Source of the DNA: an uncultured Selenomonas sp.
GTDB taxonomy: Bacteria; Bacillota; Negativicutes; Selenomonadales; Selenomonadaceae
NCBI GenBank assembly: GCA_905234515.1
Contig: CAJOIN010000001.1
Span: 1-46,343, forward strand
Direction of reading: 5' to 3'
Length of the DNA: 46,343 nucleotides
Shown: positions 33,253-42,584 of the stretch, one piece after another
How positions within the stretch are numbered: the stretch's first letter is position 1
Layout of the letters: every line of letters starts with the position of its first letter
Translations under genes and position numbers: made by a program
Notes under the pieces: generated by a model
Told to the model about the DNA's origin: nothing
Seen by the model: only the letters and a program-made list of their open reading frames with translations
The model's database searches: none

Positions 33253-34796
33253 ATATCCTCCCCGTTCCCATCCATGATGGCCTCCAGTTTCTTCATATCC
33301 AGGCTGCCAGCCACCGTTTCAGCCAGCCTGTCGTAGGCAGCTTCCTTGGCCTTGTACTGATTGCGCTGTTCCTGTAGAGGCTCCCAACCGCGTTTTTTAC
33401 GCAGCACATTGAGAAGCTGACGCCTGAATCCGTCGTGGTCAAAGATACCGTGAACATATGTGCCAAGAACCATGCCATCGGCACTCACAGCCCCATCGGC
33501 TTCATTTGCATCCCTTCCTCCCATTGAAAGAATGCGGAAGGGATGTATTGTCTCAGCTGTAAAATCAGTTTGCCCCATGTGAATCTCATAGCCTGGCATG
33601 TCATCTGCCTGCAAGGAGCTTGATTCCGTGATATAACTCAAGCACTCACACCGGCATTTTACCTGGGTCAGCAGCTTCTCCGGGGAAAAGGTGGTAATGA
33701 TTGGCAGCAGCCCCATGCCAACCACTTCATCGTGGACAGATTCCGTATGATGTGGGTCACGTATCTTTTCTCCCAGCATCTGATAGCCGCCACAAATTCC
33801 CCAAAGGGGTGTCCCGGCCTGCACCTTTGCCTTGACAGCCTGCTCCAATCCACACTCCCTCAAATGGAGCAAATCCTCTGTAGTGTTCTTGGAGCCAGGC
33901 AGCAGGATGAGATCAGGCTCACCCAATCCTTCAACATCCTGTACATAATAAAGGTCAACATCAGGCTCCGCCGCCAAGCTGGAAAAATCCGTGAAATTGG
34001 AAATCTTAGGAGTCTGTATCACTGCCAAACGCAGCTTGTCACCGTCTTCATGGGGAGCTGCCTGCTTTTCCTCCAATGAAACTGAATCCTCATCATCTAT
34101 GCCCAGCTCGTCTATATGGGGAACCACCCCCAGCACCGGCTTGCCAGTTTTCTTCTCCAAAAATTCTATGGCCGGAGTCAACAGGGAAATATCCCCCCTG
34201 AACTTATTGATGACCAGCCCCTTTACCAGGGCACGCTCATCCTCATCCAATAGTTCCAGGGTACCCACCAGAGATGCCAACGCTCCCCCTCTGTCAATAT
34301 CAGCAATGAGCAGCACAGGAGCCTGCAGATGCTTGGCCACCCTCATATTAACAATATCATTGGCCTTAAGGTTCACTTCTGCCGGACTGCCTGCTCCCTC
34401 AATCACCAGCACCTCATAGTTCTGCTGCAGACGCTCCAAAGCCTCAGTAACAGCTGAAAAAGCCTTCAGTGAATAACCGGTATGATATTCCCTGGCGCTC
34501 ATGTTCCCCAAGGGACGTCCGTTAATAATGACCTGGGAGCAGGAATTTCCTGTAGGCTTCAGAAGTACAGGATTCATATCCACCATGGGTTCCAGCCCAG
34601 CCGCCTCTGCCTGGGCTACCTGTGCCCTGCCCATTTCCAGTCCTTCACGGGTCACATAAGAGTTCAAAGCCATATTCTGAGCCTTGAAAGGCACAACCTT
34701 CAGCCCCTGCTGATGAAAGATACGGCATAGAGCTGTAGTAATGATACTCTTGCCCACATGGGAACTGGTGCCCATCAGCATGATGCTTTTAGCCAT
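33246..34796 (-). CDS. cobQ: Cobyric acid synthase
   Basis: Amidates four side chains of adenosylcobyrinate a,c-diamide with glutamine and ATP. 516 aa from the ATG at 34796 (TTGGAGGT upstream). The N-terminal ATPase domain has SIMLMGTSSHVGKS (P-loop-like) and LADIDRGGALASLVGT-type motifs. The C-terminal class I glutaminase-like domain has LWGICGGYQMLGE with the nucleophilic Cys and GTYVHGIFDHDGFR with the His. Also called CbiP. Confidence 0.96.
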   Translation of the reverse strand: MAKSIMLMGTSSHVGKSIITTALCRIFHQQGLKVVPFKAQNMALNSYVTREGLEMGRAQVAQAEAAGLEPMVDMNPVLLKPTGNSCSQVIINGRPLGNMSAREYHTGYSLKAFSAVTEALERLQQNYEVLVIEGAGSPAEVNLKANDIVNMRVAKHLQAPVLLIADIDRGGALASLVGTLELLDEDERALVKGLVINKFRGDISLLTPAIEFLEKKTGKPVLGVVPHIDELGIDDEDSVSLEEKQAAPHEDGDKLRLAVIQTPKISNFTDFSSLAAEPDVDLYYVQDVEGLGEPDLILLPGSKNTTEDLLHLRECGLEQAVKAKVQAGTPLWGICGGYQMLGEKIRDPHHTESVHDEVVGMGLLPIITTFSPEKLLTQVKCRCECLSYITESSSLQADDMPGYEIHMGQTDFTAETIHPFRILSMGGRDANEADGAVSADGMVLGTYVHGIFDHDGFRRQLLNVLRKKRGWEPLQEQRNQYKAKEAAYDRLAETVAGSLDMKKLEAIMDGNGEDIC

Positions 34797-34866
34797 GAAA
34801 TAAACCTCCAATAGTTGTATGTTTTAACGCCAGTGATTAAAAAACTTGCTGCATCTGTCCTATCTT

Positions 34867-35181
34867 TCAGGTCGCTTCTTCGTCTATGGCTTCCAAAAGG
34901 AAACTAACAGGACGAAAGCCATCATTACAGGAAATCATGGCTGAGCGGGGATTTTTCATCCAGCCATCATAGAAATTCTCTGCACCATGAGCCAGTCCCA
35001 TGACAAAGGGAGACATGGATTCCCAGGCACTTTCACAAAGACCTGCAGGCCGTTGCCAGCCATTGGCGATGAATACAGCGCCTTCCTGAACATCGCAGGC
35101 ATGTTCTATAGGATTTTCATACTCCGCCATCAAATCAGAATAACAAGCCTTACGCATAACGGTTATCCGCACTTTTTTCAT
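34867..35181 (-). CDS. TIGR04076 family protein inside the cobalamin operon (104 aa)
   Basis: Small protein of the TIGR04076 type: KKVRITVMRKACYSDLMAEY, a central EGAVFIANGWQRPAGLCESAWESM, and the terminal ISCNDGFRPVSFLLEAI. Three conserved cysteines (about positions 13, 29 and 49) and a fourth in SCNDG could bind metal or a cofactor. No function is established for the family to my knowledge. It sits 16 bp after cobU and 70 bp before cobQ, on the same strand with a good ribosome site (GGAGG), so it is expressed with corrinoid synthesis genes; a link to cobalamin is suggested by position only. Confidence 0.82.
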   Translation of the reverse strand: MKKVRITVMRKACYSDLMAEYENPIEHACDVQEGAVFIANGWQRPAGLCESAWESMSPFVMGLAHGAENFYDGWMKNPRSAMISCNDGFRPVSFLLEAIDEEAT

Positions 35182-35197
35182 ACCACTGCCTCCTGCT

Positions 35198-35851
35198 TCA
35201 GGTCAGGCTGTCTGACTGTCCCAAATCAAGCTCTGCTGCTGCTTCAGCCTTGAGCCCCATTTTTTTCAAGTTCACAGCCTGGCCGCAAGCTGTCAAGTAG
35301 ACGGCCTCTGCAGCGTCCGCCAGTTGCTGGTTCAGCAGCCCTGACAAGTCACGGTAAAGCCTTGCTAGATGGTTCTCAGGCACAATTCCCGCCCCCACTT
35401 CATTGGTAACCACGACCAAAGCCCTGGCTCTGGTCATGGCAGAAACTACCGACAGCAGTCTTTCCGCCATAGCCTGTATTTGCTTGTATAATCCCTTCTC
35501 ATGCTGCAATTCTTCTTCACTGCAGCTGCAAAGGAAATTGCTCAGATAGAGCGTCAGGCAATCAAAGAGAATGACGTCAAAGTTTTCACCTGTCTCACGC
35601 AGAGCGGCCAAAACAGCTTCTTCTGTAGGTGCCTCAAAGGTCTGCCACCCCTGGGGGCGGCGCTCCCTATGTCTTTGCACCCTGTATTTCATCTCTTCGT
35701 CGTAAACTTGAGCAGTGGCGATGTAAGCCACCCTGCCCTCCAAAGAAGCTGCCTTGGCATAAGCTTCTGCAAAGGCGGATTTCCCTGAGCGAGCTCCACC
35801 TGTTATCAGGATAAGTTTTGTCCTTGCAACTTTCAGTGGCTTTTTTTCCAT
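35198..35851 (-). CDS. cobU: Adenosylcobinamide kinase / adenosylcobinamide-phosphate guanylyltransferase
   Basis: Bifunctional nucleotide-loop enzyme: phosphorylates adenosylcobinamide and transfers GMP to it. About 217 aa. P-loop LITGGARSGKSAFAEAYA, VAYIATAQVYDEEMKYRVQRHRERRP with the guanylylated His region, and VVTNEVGAGIVPE are all conserved. The ATG at 35851 with upstream GTGGGGGC is preferred over the GTG nine bases earlier. It overlaps the end of cbiA by 19 bases. Confidence 0.95.
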   Translation of the reverse strand: MEKKPLKVARTKLILITGGARSGKSAFAEAYAKAASLEGRVAYIATAQVYDEEMKYRVQRHRERRPQGWQTFEAPTEEAVLAALRETGENFDVILFDCLTLYLSNFLCSCSEEELQHEKGLYKQIQAMAERLLSVVSAMTRARALVVVTNEVGAGIVPENHLARLYRDLSGLLNQQLADAAEAVYLTACGQAVNLKKMGLKAEAAAELDLGQSDSLT

Positions 35852-37224
35852 GCCGCACACGCCCCCACAAATGACCTTGCCTGTTCAGGACAGCCTGCAA
35901 AATGAAGATGCAAATAACTGCCTAAGGTCTGCCCCAATTTATGGCCTGCCAGATAAGTCCTGCCATTTCGCAGGCGAGTGAACTCAAAGGGCCGTTCTTC
36001 ATCTGCTGCCTGTTCCTCTTCCACCGAAAAGTGGAACTCATGACCGTGCAGCACACTGCCCTTGGCTCCCAGCACTGTATCTTCCAGAAGACAAGCTTCA
36101 ATATAGCCCACTGTCTGAAGCTTGCTGGTCATAGCTGCCCTACAGGGGAAGAGCCCCACCATCTCGTGCTCGCCCCCGTCAAAATCCCTCAGGCTTTCCA
36201 TAAGGTACATATATCCTCCACACTCGGCGTAGATGGGGAGGCCGGACAAGGCTTTCTCCCTTATTTCCTGACGCAGGGATTTGTTATCCTCCAGCTGCCT
36301 GGCAAACATCTCCGGAAAACCGCCGCCTATGATTAAGCCATCTACCACGGGAAGCTGTTTATCCTGTAAAGGACTGAAAGGCACCAGTTCCGCCCCCAGT
36401 TCCTCAAGCACTTGCAAGCTGGCTGGATAATAAAAAGAAAAAGCCTCGTCCTTTGCCACACCAATACGACATTTGCCTGCAACCCAGTCCGGCTTGCAGA
36501 CCATGGACTCAAAATTAAGGGGTGAGGCTTTTTTAGAAAGGTCCAGCAGGGCTTCCAAATCCACCTGGCATTCCACGGCCTCTCCCATAGCAGCCACTGC
36601 CTTTAATGCCAAGTTCTCTGCGCCGCCCCGCTCTTCCACGGGCACCAGCCCCAAATGCCTTTCTGGCATGACAAGGCCATCCTGGCGACGCATAACACCG
36701 AAAACAGGCATACCAATATCAGCCATAGCCTCTTTCAGCATGGCCTCATGGGTATCGGAGCCTACTCTGTTAAGAATAACTCCTGCCAGATGCACATCTT
36801 TATCGTAATCACGAAAACCCTGGGCAATGGCTGCGGCAGAAGCTCCCATGGATTTGGCATCAATGACCAGCACCACCGGGGCTCCAAGCAATTTGGCAAT
36901 CTCCGCTGTGGAGCTGACCCCCTGCCTGCCTCCGTCATAAAGGCCCATAACGCCTTCAATGAGGGCCAGCTCTGCCCCCTCCATTTCCCTGGCAAAGGCA
37001 GAGGGCAGTTTTTCACTGGAAGTCAGCCAAGTATCAAGATTCATCCCAGGACGTCCTGATGCCAAACGATGATAGCCAGGGTCTATATAATCCGGGCCTA
37101 CCTTAAAGGACTGAACAGCCACTTTTCTCTTTCGAAAGGCCGCCAATAGTCCTGTAACAATGGTAGTTTTCCCCGCTCCCGATTGGGTGGCGCCTATTAC
37201 CAGACGGGGAATCTGCCTCTCCAT
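35833..37224 (-). CDS. cbiA: Cobyrinate a,c-diamide synthase
   Basis: Amidates carboxylates a and c of cobyrinate (cob(II)yrinate in the anaerobic route) with glutamine. 463 aa. N-terminal P-loop domain: VIGATQSGAGKTTIVTGLL and FKVGPDYIDPGYH. C-terminal glutaminase: YAECGGYMYLMESL with the catalytic Cys, and a closing GSYLHLHFAG with the His. The ATG follows AAAGGAGG. Confidence 0.96.
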   Translation of the reverse strand: MERQIPRLVIGATQSGAGKTTIVTGLLAAFRKRKVAVQSFKVGPDYIDPGYHRLASGRPGMNLDTWLTSSEKLPSAFAREMEGAELALIEGVMGLYDGGRQGVSSTAEIAKLLGAPVVLVIDAKSMGASAAAIAQGFRDYDKDVHLAGVILNRVGSDTHEAMLKEAMADIGMPVFGVMRRQDGLVMPERHLGLVPVEERGGAENLALKAVAAMGEAVECQVDLEALLDLSKKASPLNFESMVCKPDWVAGKCRIGVAKDEAFSFYYPASLQVLEELGAELVPFSPLQDKQLPVVDGLIIGGGFPEMFARQLEDNKSLRQEIREKALSGLPIYAECGGYMYLMESLRDFDGGEHEMVGLFPCRAAMTSKLQTVGYIEACLLEDTVLGAKGSVLHGHEFHFSVEEEQAADEERPFEFTRLRNGRTYLAGHKLGQTLGSYLHLHFAGCPEQARSFVGACAAWKKSH

Positions 37225-37238
37225 AGGGCAAGCCTCCT

Positions 37239-37880
37239 TTAAGGACGGGTATCATCGATAAGGTACATGATGGCATTAAGGGCCGCAGCCGCAATGGGGC
37301 TGCCTCCCTTGGTTCCCTCCACGGTAATATATGGGACATAATCCTGCACCCGCAGTGCTTCCTTGGAATCAGCAGCTCCCACAAAACCTACAGGAATACC
37401 AACCACACAGGCAGGACGGACCCCTTCCTCTTCCATCAGGCGCAACACCTCAAAGAGGGCCGTAGGGGCGTTTCCTATGGCCACGATATTGCCCTCCAAG
37501 GCTTTGCCAAAGTGGCGCATGGCAGCCATGGAGCGGGTAATGCCCTCTTCTTTTGCCATTGCAGCAATCTTTTCATCAGCAATCAGGCAGTGCACTTTGC
37601 CGCCAAAGGTCTGCAGCTTGCGCTTGTTGATACCAGTACGCACCATCTCAACGTCTGTGTAAATATCACAACCTGAACGAAGAGCTTGCTGGGCCGCCTC
37701 TATAGCTTGGGGATGAATATGTATCAGGGGAGCATAATCCACATCCCCTGATGCATGTATCAGGCGGGAATACACCTTGGTTTCTGCTTCGCTGAGCTCA
37801 AGGCCGGCCAAATGGGGGGCAATGATTTCCATGCTGCGATGCTCTATTTCCATTGGTTTTTTGATGAAGTCTGCCTTCAT
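37239..37880 (-). CDS. cbiC: Cobalt-precorrin-8 methylmutase
   Basis: Moves the methyl group from C-11 to C-12 to give cobyrinate. 213 aa. It contains the catalytic-His context RLIHASGDVDYAPLIHIHP, DVEMVRTGINKRKL, IGNAPTALFEVLRLMEE, and VGIPVGFVGAADSKEAL with the TKGGSPIAAAALNAI end. The start overlaps the cbiJ stop by one base. Confidence 0.96.
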   Translation of the reverse strand: MKADFIKKPMEIEHRSMEIIAPHLAGLELSEAETKVYSRLIHASGDVDYAPLIHIHPQAIEAAQQALRSGCDIYTDVEMVRTGINKRKLQTFGGKVHCLIADEKIAAMAKEEGITRSMAAMRHFGKALEGNIVAIGNAPTALFEVLRLMEEEGVRPACVVGIPVGFVGAADSKEALRVQDYVPYITVEGTKGGSPIAAAALNAIMYLIDDTRP

Positions 37881-38659
37881 TACTTTACCTCCCTGATTAG
37901 TTCCTGCAATTTTCTCTCTACCCCGTCAAAGGTATCACACAGGCAGTCATATTCCATAGGCGGCCTGTCTATCACCACCAGGGGCAAGCCCAGTTCCGCC
38001 GCAGCCTGCAGCTTGGTATCTGTCCCTCCCATGGTGCCGCTATTCTTTGTAACGATAACCTCTGCCTGGTACCTGAGAAATAGTTCCTTGTTAAGTTCCT
38101 TGGAAAAAGGGCCCTGAAGAGCCACCAGCCTGTCAGGAGTAAAACCAAGCGCCTCACACTGAGCAATTACTTCTGCTGTAGGCAAAACCCTGGCAATAAG
38201 CGTCTTCCCTTGAAGACAAGCCGCTTCTACAAATTTCTGCAAATTGCGGCTGCCTGTGGTAAGGAAAATCCTGTTCCCCAGGGAGGCTGCCTTAGCGGCA
38301 GCCTCTTCATAGTTGTGTACGACAACCGTTCCCTGATAGTCCAGTCTGGTAAGGTCCCGTTCATAGCGTATATAAGGCACACCAGCCTCATGGCAGGCTG
38401 TCATGGCATTGGCAGAAGCCGCCACTGCATAAGGATGACTGGCATCTACACAGGCTTTGATGCCCTGAGTCCTGAAACATGCCTGCAGCATTTCCGCATC
38501 CAGAGGCTCGCTGTTGACAGTGAGCCTGCCCTTATGAGCCTTTTCCAAAAGCTGCTGGCCATAATGGCTGACCACTGAGGCCATGACATCATATCCCTGC
38601 TCTAAAAGCGTCTTTACCAGCTCCCGGCCATCCTGGGTGCCTGCCATAACAAAAATCAT
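37880..38659 (-). CDS. cbiJ: Cobalt-precorrin-6A reductase
   Basis: NAD(P)H-dependent reduction of the macrocycle at C-18/C-19. About 259 aa. The CobK/CbiJ pattern is visible: MIFVMAGTQDGRELVKTLLEQGYDV, CVDASHPYAVAASANA, FLTTGSRNLQKF, IVTKNSGTMGGTDTKLQAAAELGLPLVVI. The ATG at 38659 shares bases with the cbiH stop (TGATG); the track's start one codon earlier is TTG. Confidence 0.94.
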   Translation of the reverse strand: MIFVMAGTQDGRELVKTLLEQGYDVMASVVSHYGQQLLEKAHKGRLTVNSEPLDAEMLQACFRTQGIKACVDASHPYAVAASANAMTACHEAGVPYIRYERDLTRLDYQGTVVVHNYEEAAAKAASLGNRIFLTTGSRNLQKFVEAACLQGKTLIARVLPTAEVIAQCEALGFTPDRLVALQGPFSKELNKELFLRYQAEVIVTKNSGTMGGTDTKLQAAAELGLPLVVIDRPPMEYDCLCDTFDGVERKLQELIREVK

Positions 38660-39417
38660 CAAAGATTCTCCTTGTTTTCATAACCTCTGGGAGTGATCAT
38701 CCAGCCATCCTGCACATAGGTCTGGCTGTTGCCGATGATGACCAGGGAGAACATATTTATCTCTTCTTTAGTAAAATCCTGAAGAGTGGAAATGACCTTT
38801 GTTTGTTTCTCACGGCTGGCAGCGGTGACAATTCCCACCGGCGTATCAGGGCTGCGGAATTTCAGCATGATTTCCCGCACTTCCTCAATATTTTCCACCC
38901 GTTTCTTGCTTTTAGGGTTATAGAGGGCCGTAACAAAATCCCCCTCTGCTGCCATCTGGATTCTCTTGCGTATAAGCTCCCAGGGTGTGAGCAGATTGGA
39001 CAGGCTGATTACAGCAAAATCATGCATCAGGGGAGCTCCCAGTACAGAAGCGGCTGCATTAACAGCAGATACACCTGCCACCACGCCACCCCACTGGGGC
39101 CGGTCCTTCTCTGGACGTTTCAGCACCAGCTCCAGCACCAGTCCCGCCATGCCATAGACACCGGCATCACCGCTGGATACAACCACTGTCTCTTTGCCGG
39201 CAGCAGCTTCCTCCACCGCCAGCCGGCATCTGTCGATTTCCTGCATCATGCCTGTGCCGATAACCTGCTTGCCGCTGTCTGCCAATAATTCTTCAATAAG
39301 CTTGATATAAGTGGTATAGCCCACTACTACCTCTGCCTGCTCAATGGCGGTCCTTGCCCTGGGAGTCATATCCAGAATGCTTCCGGGCCCCAAGCCTATT
39401 ACAGTTATTTTTGCCAT
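38659..39417 (-). CDS. cbiH: Cobalt-precorrin-3B C17-methyltransferase
   Basis: SAM-dependent ring-contracting methylation at C-17. 252 aa of the TP-methyltransferase fold: ITVIGLGPGSILDMTPRA, VVVSSGDAGVYGMAGLVLEL, VVAGVSAVNAAASVLGAPLMHDFAVISLSN, FVTALYNPKSKKR, and a C-terminal IIGNSQTYVQDGWMITPRGY, all CobJ/CbiH-specific. 18 bp after cbiG. Confidence 0.95.
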   Translation of the reverse strand: MAKITVIGLGPGSILDMTPRARTAIEQAEVVVGYTTYIKLIEELLADSGKQVIGTGMMQEIDRCRLAVEEAAAGKETVVVSSGDAGVYGMAGLVLELVLKRPEKDRPQWGGVVAGVSAVNAAASVLGAPLMHDFAVISLSNLLTPWELIRKRIQMAAEGDFVTALYNPKSKKRVENIEEVREIMLKFRSPDTPVGIVTAASREKQTKVISTLQDFTKEEINMFSLVIIGNSQTYVQDGWMITPRGYENKENL

Positions 39418-39435
39418 GTTATCACCTGCTAATTA

Positions 39436-40512
39436 TCACCAACACCAAAGCAGGGCAACTGTCACCTGCTCATACTTTGTCTTCGGCAGGGCAAAACGTA
39501 TTCTTTCGCTGTGCCGAAGACCCTCACAAATTGCAGCAGCCTCACAGACATTGCCTGTACCCACCTGTCTTTTAACAAAACCGGACTGGTGCAGGTGAAA
39601 CTCCTCTGTCCGCTGCTGCAACAACTCTGCCTCATAAAATTCTATTGCAACTCCCAGTTCCCTGGCTGCTGCCAAAAGACCTGCCTCATCAGCCTTGACT
39701 GATACGCTGGCCATGGCATCCAAAAAGCTAATATCACGGCCTATCTTCTGACAGGCATTTTCCAAAGCCTGCCAGACTAACTCTTTGGGCACATTTCGCC
39801 TGCAGCCAACTCCAGCTATCAGCCGGGGAGGAGTAAGGTACAGAGTTTTGTCCGGCACCTCATGTTCCTCCGGCAATTCGTCCCGGGGACACAAACAAAC
39901 GTGATAAGAATACTCTGCTTTTTCTCTATAGGGAAGCTGCCATTTGACCAGTTCTTTCACATAAAAATCCCTATGAGACAGGAAAGGGCTCACCAGATAG
40001 TCAATTTTCTCTCTCTCCAGCAAGGCCTTATTGATAGTCTTGATTCGGGTTTTAGGCCAGGGCAGCAAAGCCAGCTGACCTGCAAAAGCATCAGGGGCCA
40101 GCCTTCCCTCCACGTCAGTAGCTGTAGTGATGACAGGCTGGGCTCCAATAGCCTCTGCCAACTGCCTGGTGAAGAAGTTTCCTCCTCCCACATGCCCTGA
40201 AAGCAGACTTATGGCAAAGCTGCCCCTCTCGTCACAGACCACCACCGCAGGGTCAGCCAGCTTATCCTTCAGCAAAGGGGCCAAAGTACGCACCACAATC
40301 CCCGTGGCCATAATACAGACCAAAGCATCATAACAAGCAAAGCTTTCCTGCAAAGCACTGCCAAAATGGCTGAAAAAATGCCAGTCCTCTGAAGCATACT
40401 CTCTCTTCATTCTTTCCGGCAGGAAAACAGCTACAGCCTGAGGAACAGCCTGCTTAATGACTTTGGCCAGAACCGCCCCTTGCTCTGTCAGAGCAAAGAC
40501 CGCCGCCCTCAT
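39436..40512 (-). CDS. cbiG: Cobalt-precorrin 5A hydrolase CbiG
   Basis: Opens the delta-lactone of cobalt-precorrin-5A, releasing acetaldehyde; diagnostic of the anaerobic pathway. 358 aa in three parts: an N-terminal domain with DALVCIMATGIVVRTLAPLL and LLSGHVGGGNFFTRQLAEAIGAQPVITTATD, a central linker, and a C-terminal domain starting LIAGVGCRRNVPKELVWQAL and ending VGTGNVCEAAAICEGLRHS. It overlaps cbiF as ATGA. Confidence 0.95.
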   Translation of the reverse strand: MRAAVFALTEQGAVLAKVIKQAVPQAVAVFLPERMKREYASEDWHFFSHFGSALQESFACYDALVCIMATGIVVRTLAPLLKDKLADPAVVVCDERGSFAISLLSGHVGGGNFFTRQLAEAIGAQPVITTATDVEGRLAPDAFAGQLALLPWPKTRIKTINKALLEREKIDYLVSPFLSHRDFYVKELVKWQLPYREKAEYSYHVCLCPRDELPEEHEVPDKTLYLTPPRLIAGVGCRRNVPKELVWQALENACQKIGRDISFLDAMASVSVKADEAGLLAAARELGVAIEFYEAELLQQRTEEFHLHQSGFVKRQVGTGNVCEAAAICEGLRHSERIRFALPKTKYEQVTVALLWCW

Positions 40513-41270
40513 GACTCGGCCTTGGCCTGACGAAACATGTGGGAAAACTCAGGAGCATAAAGCCTGGAAAGTTCATAATCCGATGCCAGGCAGGGACTTA
40601 CCACAATCATAGCTGTGCGGTCTATATCCTTGTCCTTGATTTCCTCGCAAATAGTGGAAAGGGTTGCCCGCACTATTTTCTGTTGTGGCCAGGAAGCCCT
40701 CTGCACAATGGCAATGGGCGTATTCTCGCTGTAGCCGCCAGCCTCCAGTTCTTCCACCACCTGGGAGAGCATGGCAATGGAAAGGAAGATGCACATGGTG
40801 GAACCATGCTGTGCCAAAGACCGTAGTTTCTCCTTTTCCGGCACAGGTGTACGTCCTTCCTGCCTGGTAATGATAACAGTCTGAGATACCCCAGGCAGGG
40901 TGTATTCCTGCTTAAGGGCTGCAGCTGTAGCCAGGAAGGAACTTACCCCGGGAACAACATCATAGTCAATTTCCCTTTTCTTGAAAGCATCCATTTGCTC
41001 CTGGATAGCACCGTAAATGGCTGGGTCTCCCGTATGAAGACGCACAGTCATTTTCCCTTCCTTTTCAGCCTTGGCTATGACCTCTACCACTTCTTCCAAT
41101 GTCATGTGCGCAGAGTTGTGAATCTCCGCCTCTTCACGACATAAGTCAAGAAGGGCAGGATTCACCAAAGAACCTGCATAAATCACTACATCAGCTTCCT
41201 GTAAGTATTTCTGTCCCTTGACTGTAATCAGCTCCGGATCTCCCGGGCCTGCTCCTACAATATGCACCAT
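40509..41270 (-). CDS. cbiF: Cobalt-precorrin-4 C11-methyltransferase
   Basis: SAM-dependent methylation at C-11. 253 aa TP-methyltransferase: VHIVGAGPGDPELITVKGQKYL, VIYAGSLVNPALLDLC, LHTGDPAIYGAIQEQMDAF, VVPGVSSFLATAAALKQEYTLPGVSQTVIITR, and the conserved HGSTMCIFLS stretch. These are CobM/CbiF-specific. Between cbiT and cbiG. Confidence 0.96.
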   Translation of the reverse strand: MVHIVGAGPGDPELITVKGQKYLQEADVVIYAGSLVNPALLDLCREEAEIHNSAHMTLEEVVEVIAKAEKEGKMTVRLHTGDPAIYGAIQEQMDAFKKREIDYDVVPGVSSFLATAAALKQEYTLPGVSQTVIITRQEGRTPVPEKEKLRSLAQHGSTMCIFLSIAMLSQVVEELEAGGYSENTPIAIVQRASWPQQKIVRATLSTICEEIKDKDIDRTAMIVVSPCLASDYELSRLYAPEFSHMFRQAKAES

Positions 41271-41291
41271 ATTTCCATTCTCCTTTTATCG

Positions 41292-41915
41292 TCAGACAGC
41301 CTTCTCATCCATATCTGCCAGTCCGTTCTGATCCTTATCCCATTTTTTTGCCGTAAGAATGTACACAGGGTTTACTGCTTTGGCCATATCATAGGGACCT
41401 ACCTGCTGCAGGTGAGTTACCTGCACTTGGATAGTTTCATAGCTATACTCTGTGTCCCTGGCACGGAAATACTCAATACCCTGCATCAAGCTTTGAACGG
41501 TAATACAGTTTACCACAATGCGTCCGCCGGCCTTCAGCTTTTTGGAAACTGCATCCAGGATAGGCACCAGCCTGCCACCGCTGCCGCCTACAAATACAGC
41601 ATCACACATAGGCAGAGAGGCTATGCCGCAGGGCGCCTCCTCATTGATAACCGTAATATTGCGCAGAGCAAAATTGGCGGCATTGGCCTTTATCAAAGTG
41701 ATGGCCTCAGGGTTGCGCTCCAGGGCATAGACCCGCCCTTCCGAAGCCAGCCTGGCTGCTTCCACCGATATTGCCCCTGTACCTGCACCAATATCATAAA
41801 CAACAGACTGAGGGGAAAGCCGGGCCTTGACCAAAGAAAGAATGCGTATTTCCTTTTTGGTCATCGGCACCTTGCCACGAATAAACTCCTCATCATCAAT
41901 GCCCAAATAATCCAT
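41292..41915 (-). CDS. cbiT: Cobalt-precorrin-6B C15-methyltransferase (decarboxylating)
   Basis: Methylates C-15 and decarboxylates the C-12 acetate, working with CbiE. About 207 aa. The N-terminal IDDEEFIRGKVPMTKKEIRILSL and the SAM-binding VVYDIGAGTGAISVEAARLA, with DAVFVGGSGGRLVPIL later, are characteristic. The ATG at 41915 with GGAG upstream is preferred over the GTG two codons earlier. A poorly conserved tail of about 25 residues follows the fold. Confidence 0.95.
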   Translation of the reverse strand: MDYLGIDDEEFIRGKVPMTKKEIRILSLVKARLSPQSVVYDIGAGTGAISVEAARLASEGRVYALERNPEAITLIKANAANFALRNITVINEEAPCGIASLPMCDAVFVGGSGGRLVPILDAVSKKLKAGGRIVVNCITVQSLMQGIEYFRARDTEYSYETIQVQVTHLQQVGPYDMAKAVNPVYILTAKKWDKDQNGLADMDEKAV

Positions 41916-41939
41916 AAGCACACTCCTCTGCCAAATAAA

Positions 41940-42584
41940 TCAGCCCTGTACAATCAGAACACCATGGGAATATTCTTCAATCTCCCTTGCACCCTGCAAA
42001 GTAGTATTTATGATTTCTTCATCGGGATAAGACAGTCTCAGACAGATGGAAAGCCTTGTTTCCGTAGGCCATCCATTTTCCATCAATAACTCAGCAATAC
42101 TGCGGGAATTATAGACACCGTCAGTCAGCATTCCCAGCATCCTGCCCTTTGCATAGAACAGTTCCTCTTCCTTTGGCTCCCGCCCATGCAAGCTGATAAG
42201 GTCCGCATCATGCCAAGGCAGCGCAAGTCTGGCAAAAGCCAGCTGTACAGAGCTTATGCCAGGAATAACCTGTAAGTACTCCTCGGGAAATTCTTTCTTC
42301 AAGGCATCCAACAGGGAATAGTAACCAGGGTCCCCAGACACCAGCACTCCCACATCATGCAGGCGCAATTCCTCTCTTATAAAGGCCATTACCCCAGGAA
42401 TATCCCTGGTAATAGCAAAGGTATGCTGATCAGATGCAGCGTATTGGCTCAAAGCGCGCCGTCCACCTGTCAGTGCCTTGACCTCCCTGATGACTTGCCG
42501 GGCCATGGGCAGCATATAGTCAGGATTCCCAGGCCCGATGCCTATAACCTTTATCTTATGATGTTTTACTGCGGCATCTTCCAT
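41940..42584 (-). CDS. cbiE: Cobalt-precorrin-7 C5-methyltransferase
   Basis: SAM-dependent methylation at C-5; in some bacteria fused to CbiT as CobL, here separate. 214 aa TP-methyltransferase: IKVIGIGPGNPDYMLPMARQVI, LTGGRRALSQYA, VGVLVSGDPGYYSLLDALKKEF, VIPGISSVQLAFARLALPWHDADLISLHGR. It overlaps the cbiD end by 19 bases. Confidence 0.95.
   Translation of the reverse strand: MEDAAVKHHKIKVIGIGPGNPDYMLPMARQVIREVKALTGGRRALSQYAASDQHTFAITRDIPGVMAFIREELRLHDVGVLVSGDPGYYSLLDALKKEFPEEYLQVIPGISSVQLAFARLALPWHDADLISLHGREPKEEELFYAKGRMLGMLTDGVYNSRSIAELLMENGWPTETRLSICLRLSYPDEEIINTTLQGAREIEEYSHGVLIVQG

Noticed and set aside
41262-42089. 275-aa plus-strand ORF
   Set aside because: Antisense to cbiT and cbiE; no start signals and no family resemblance.
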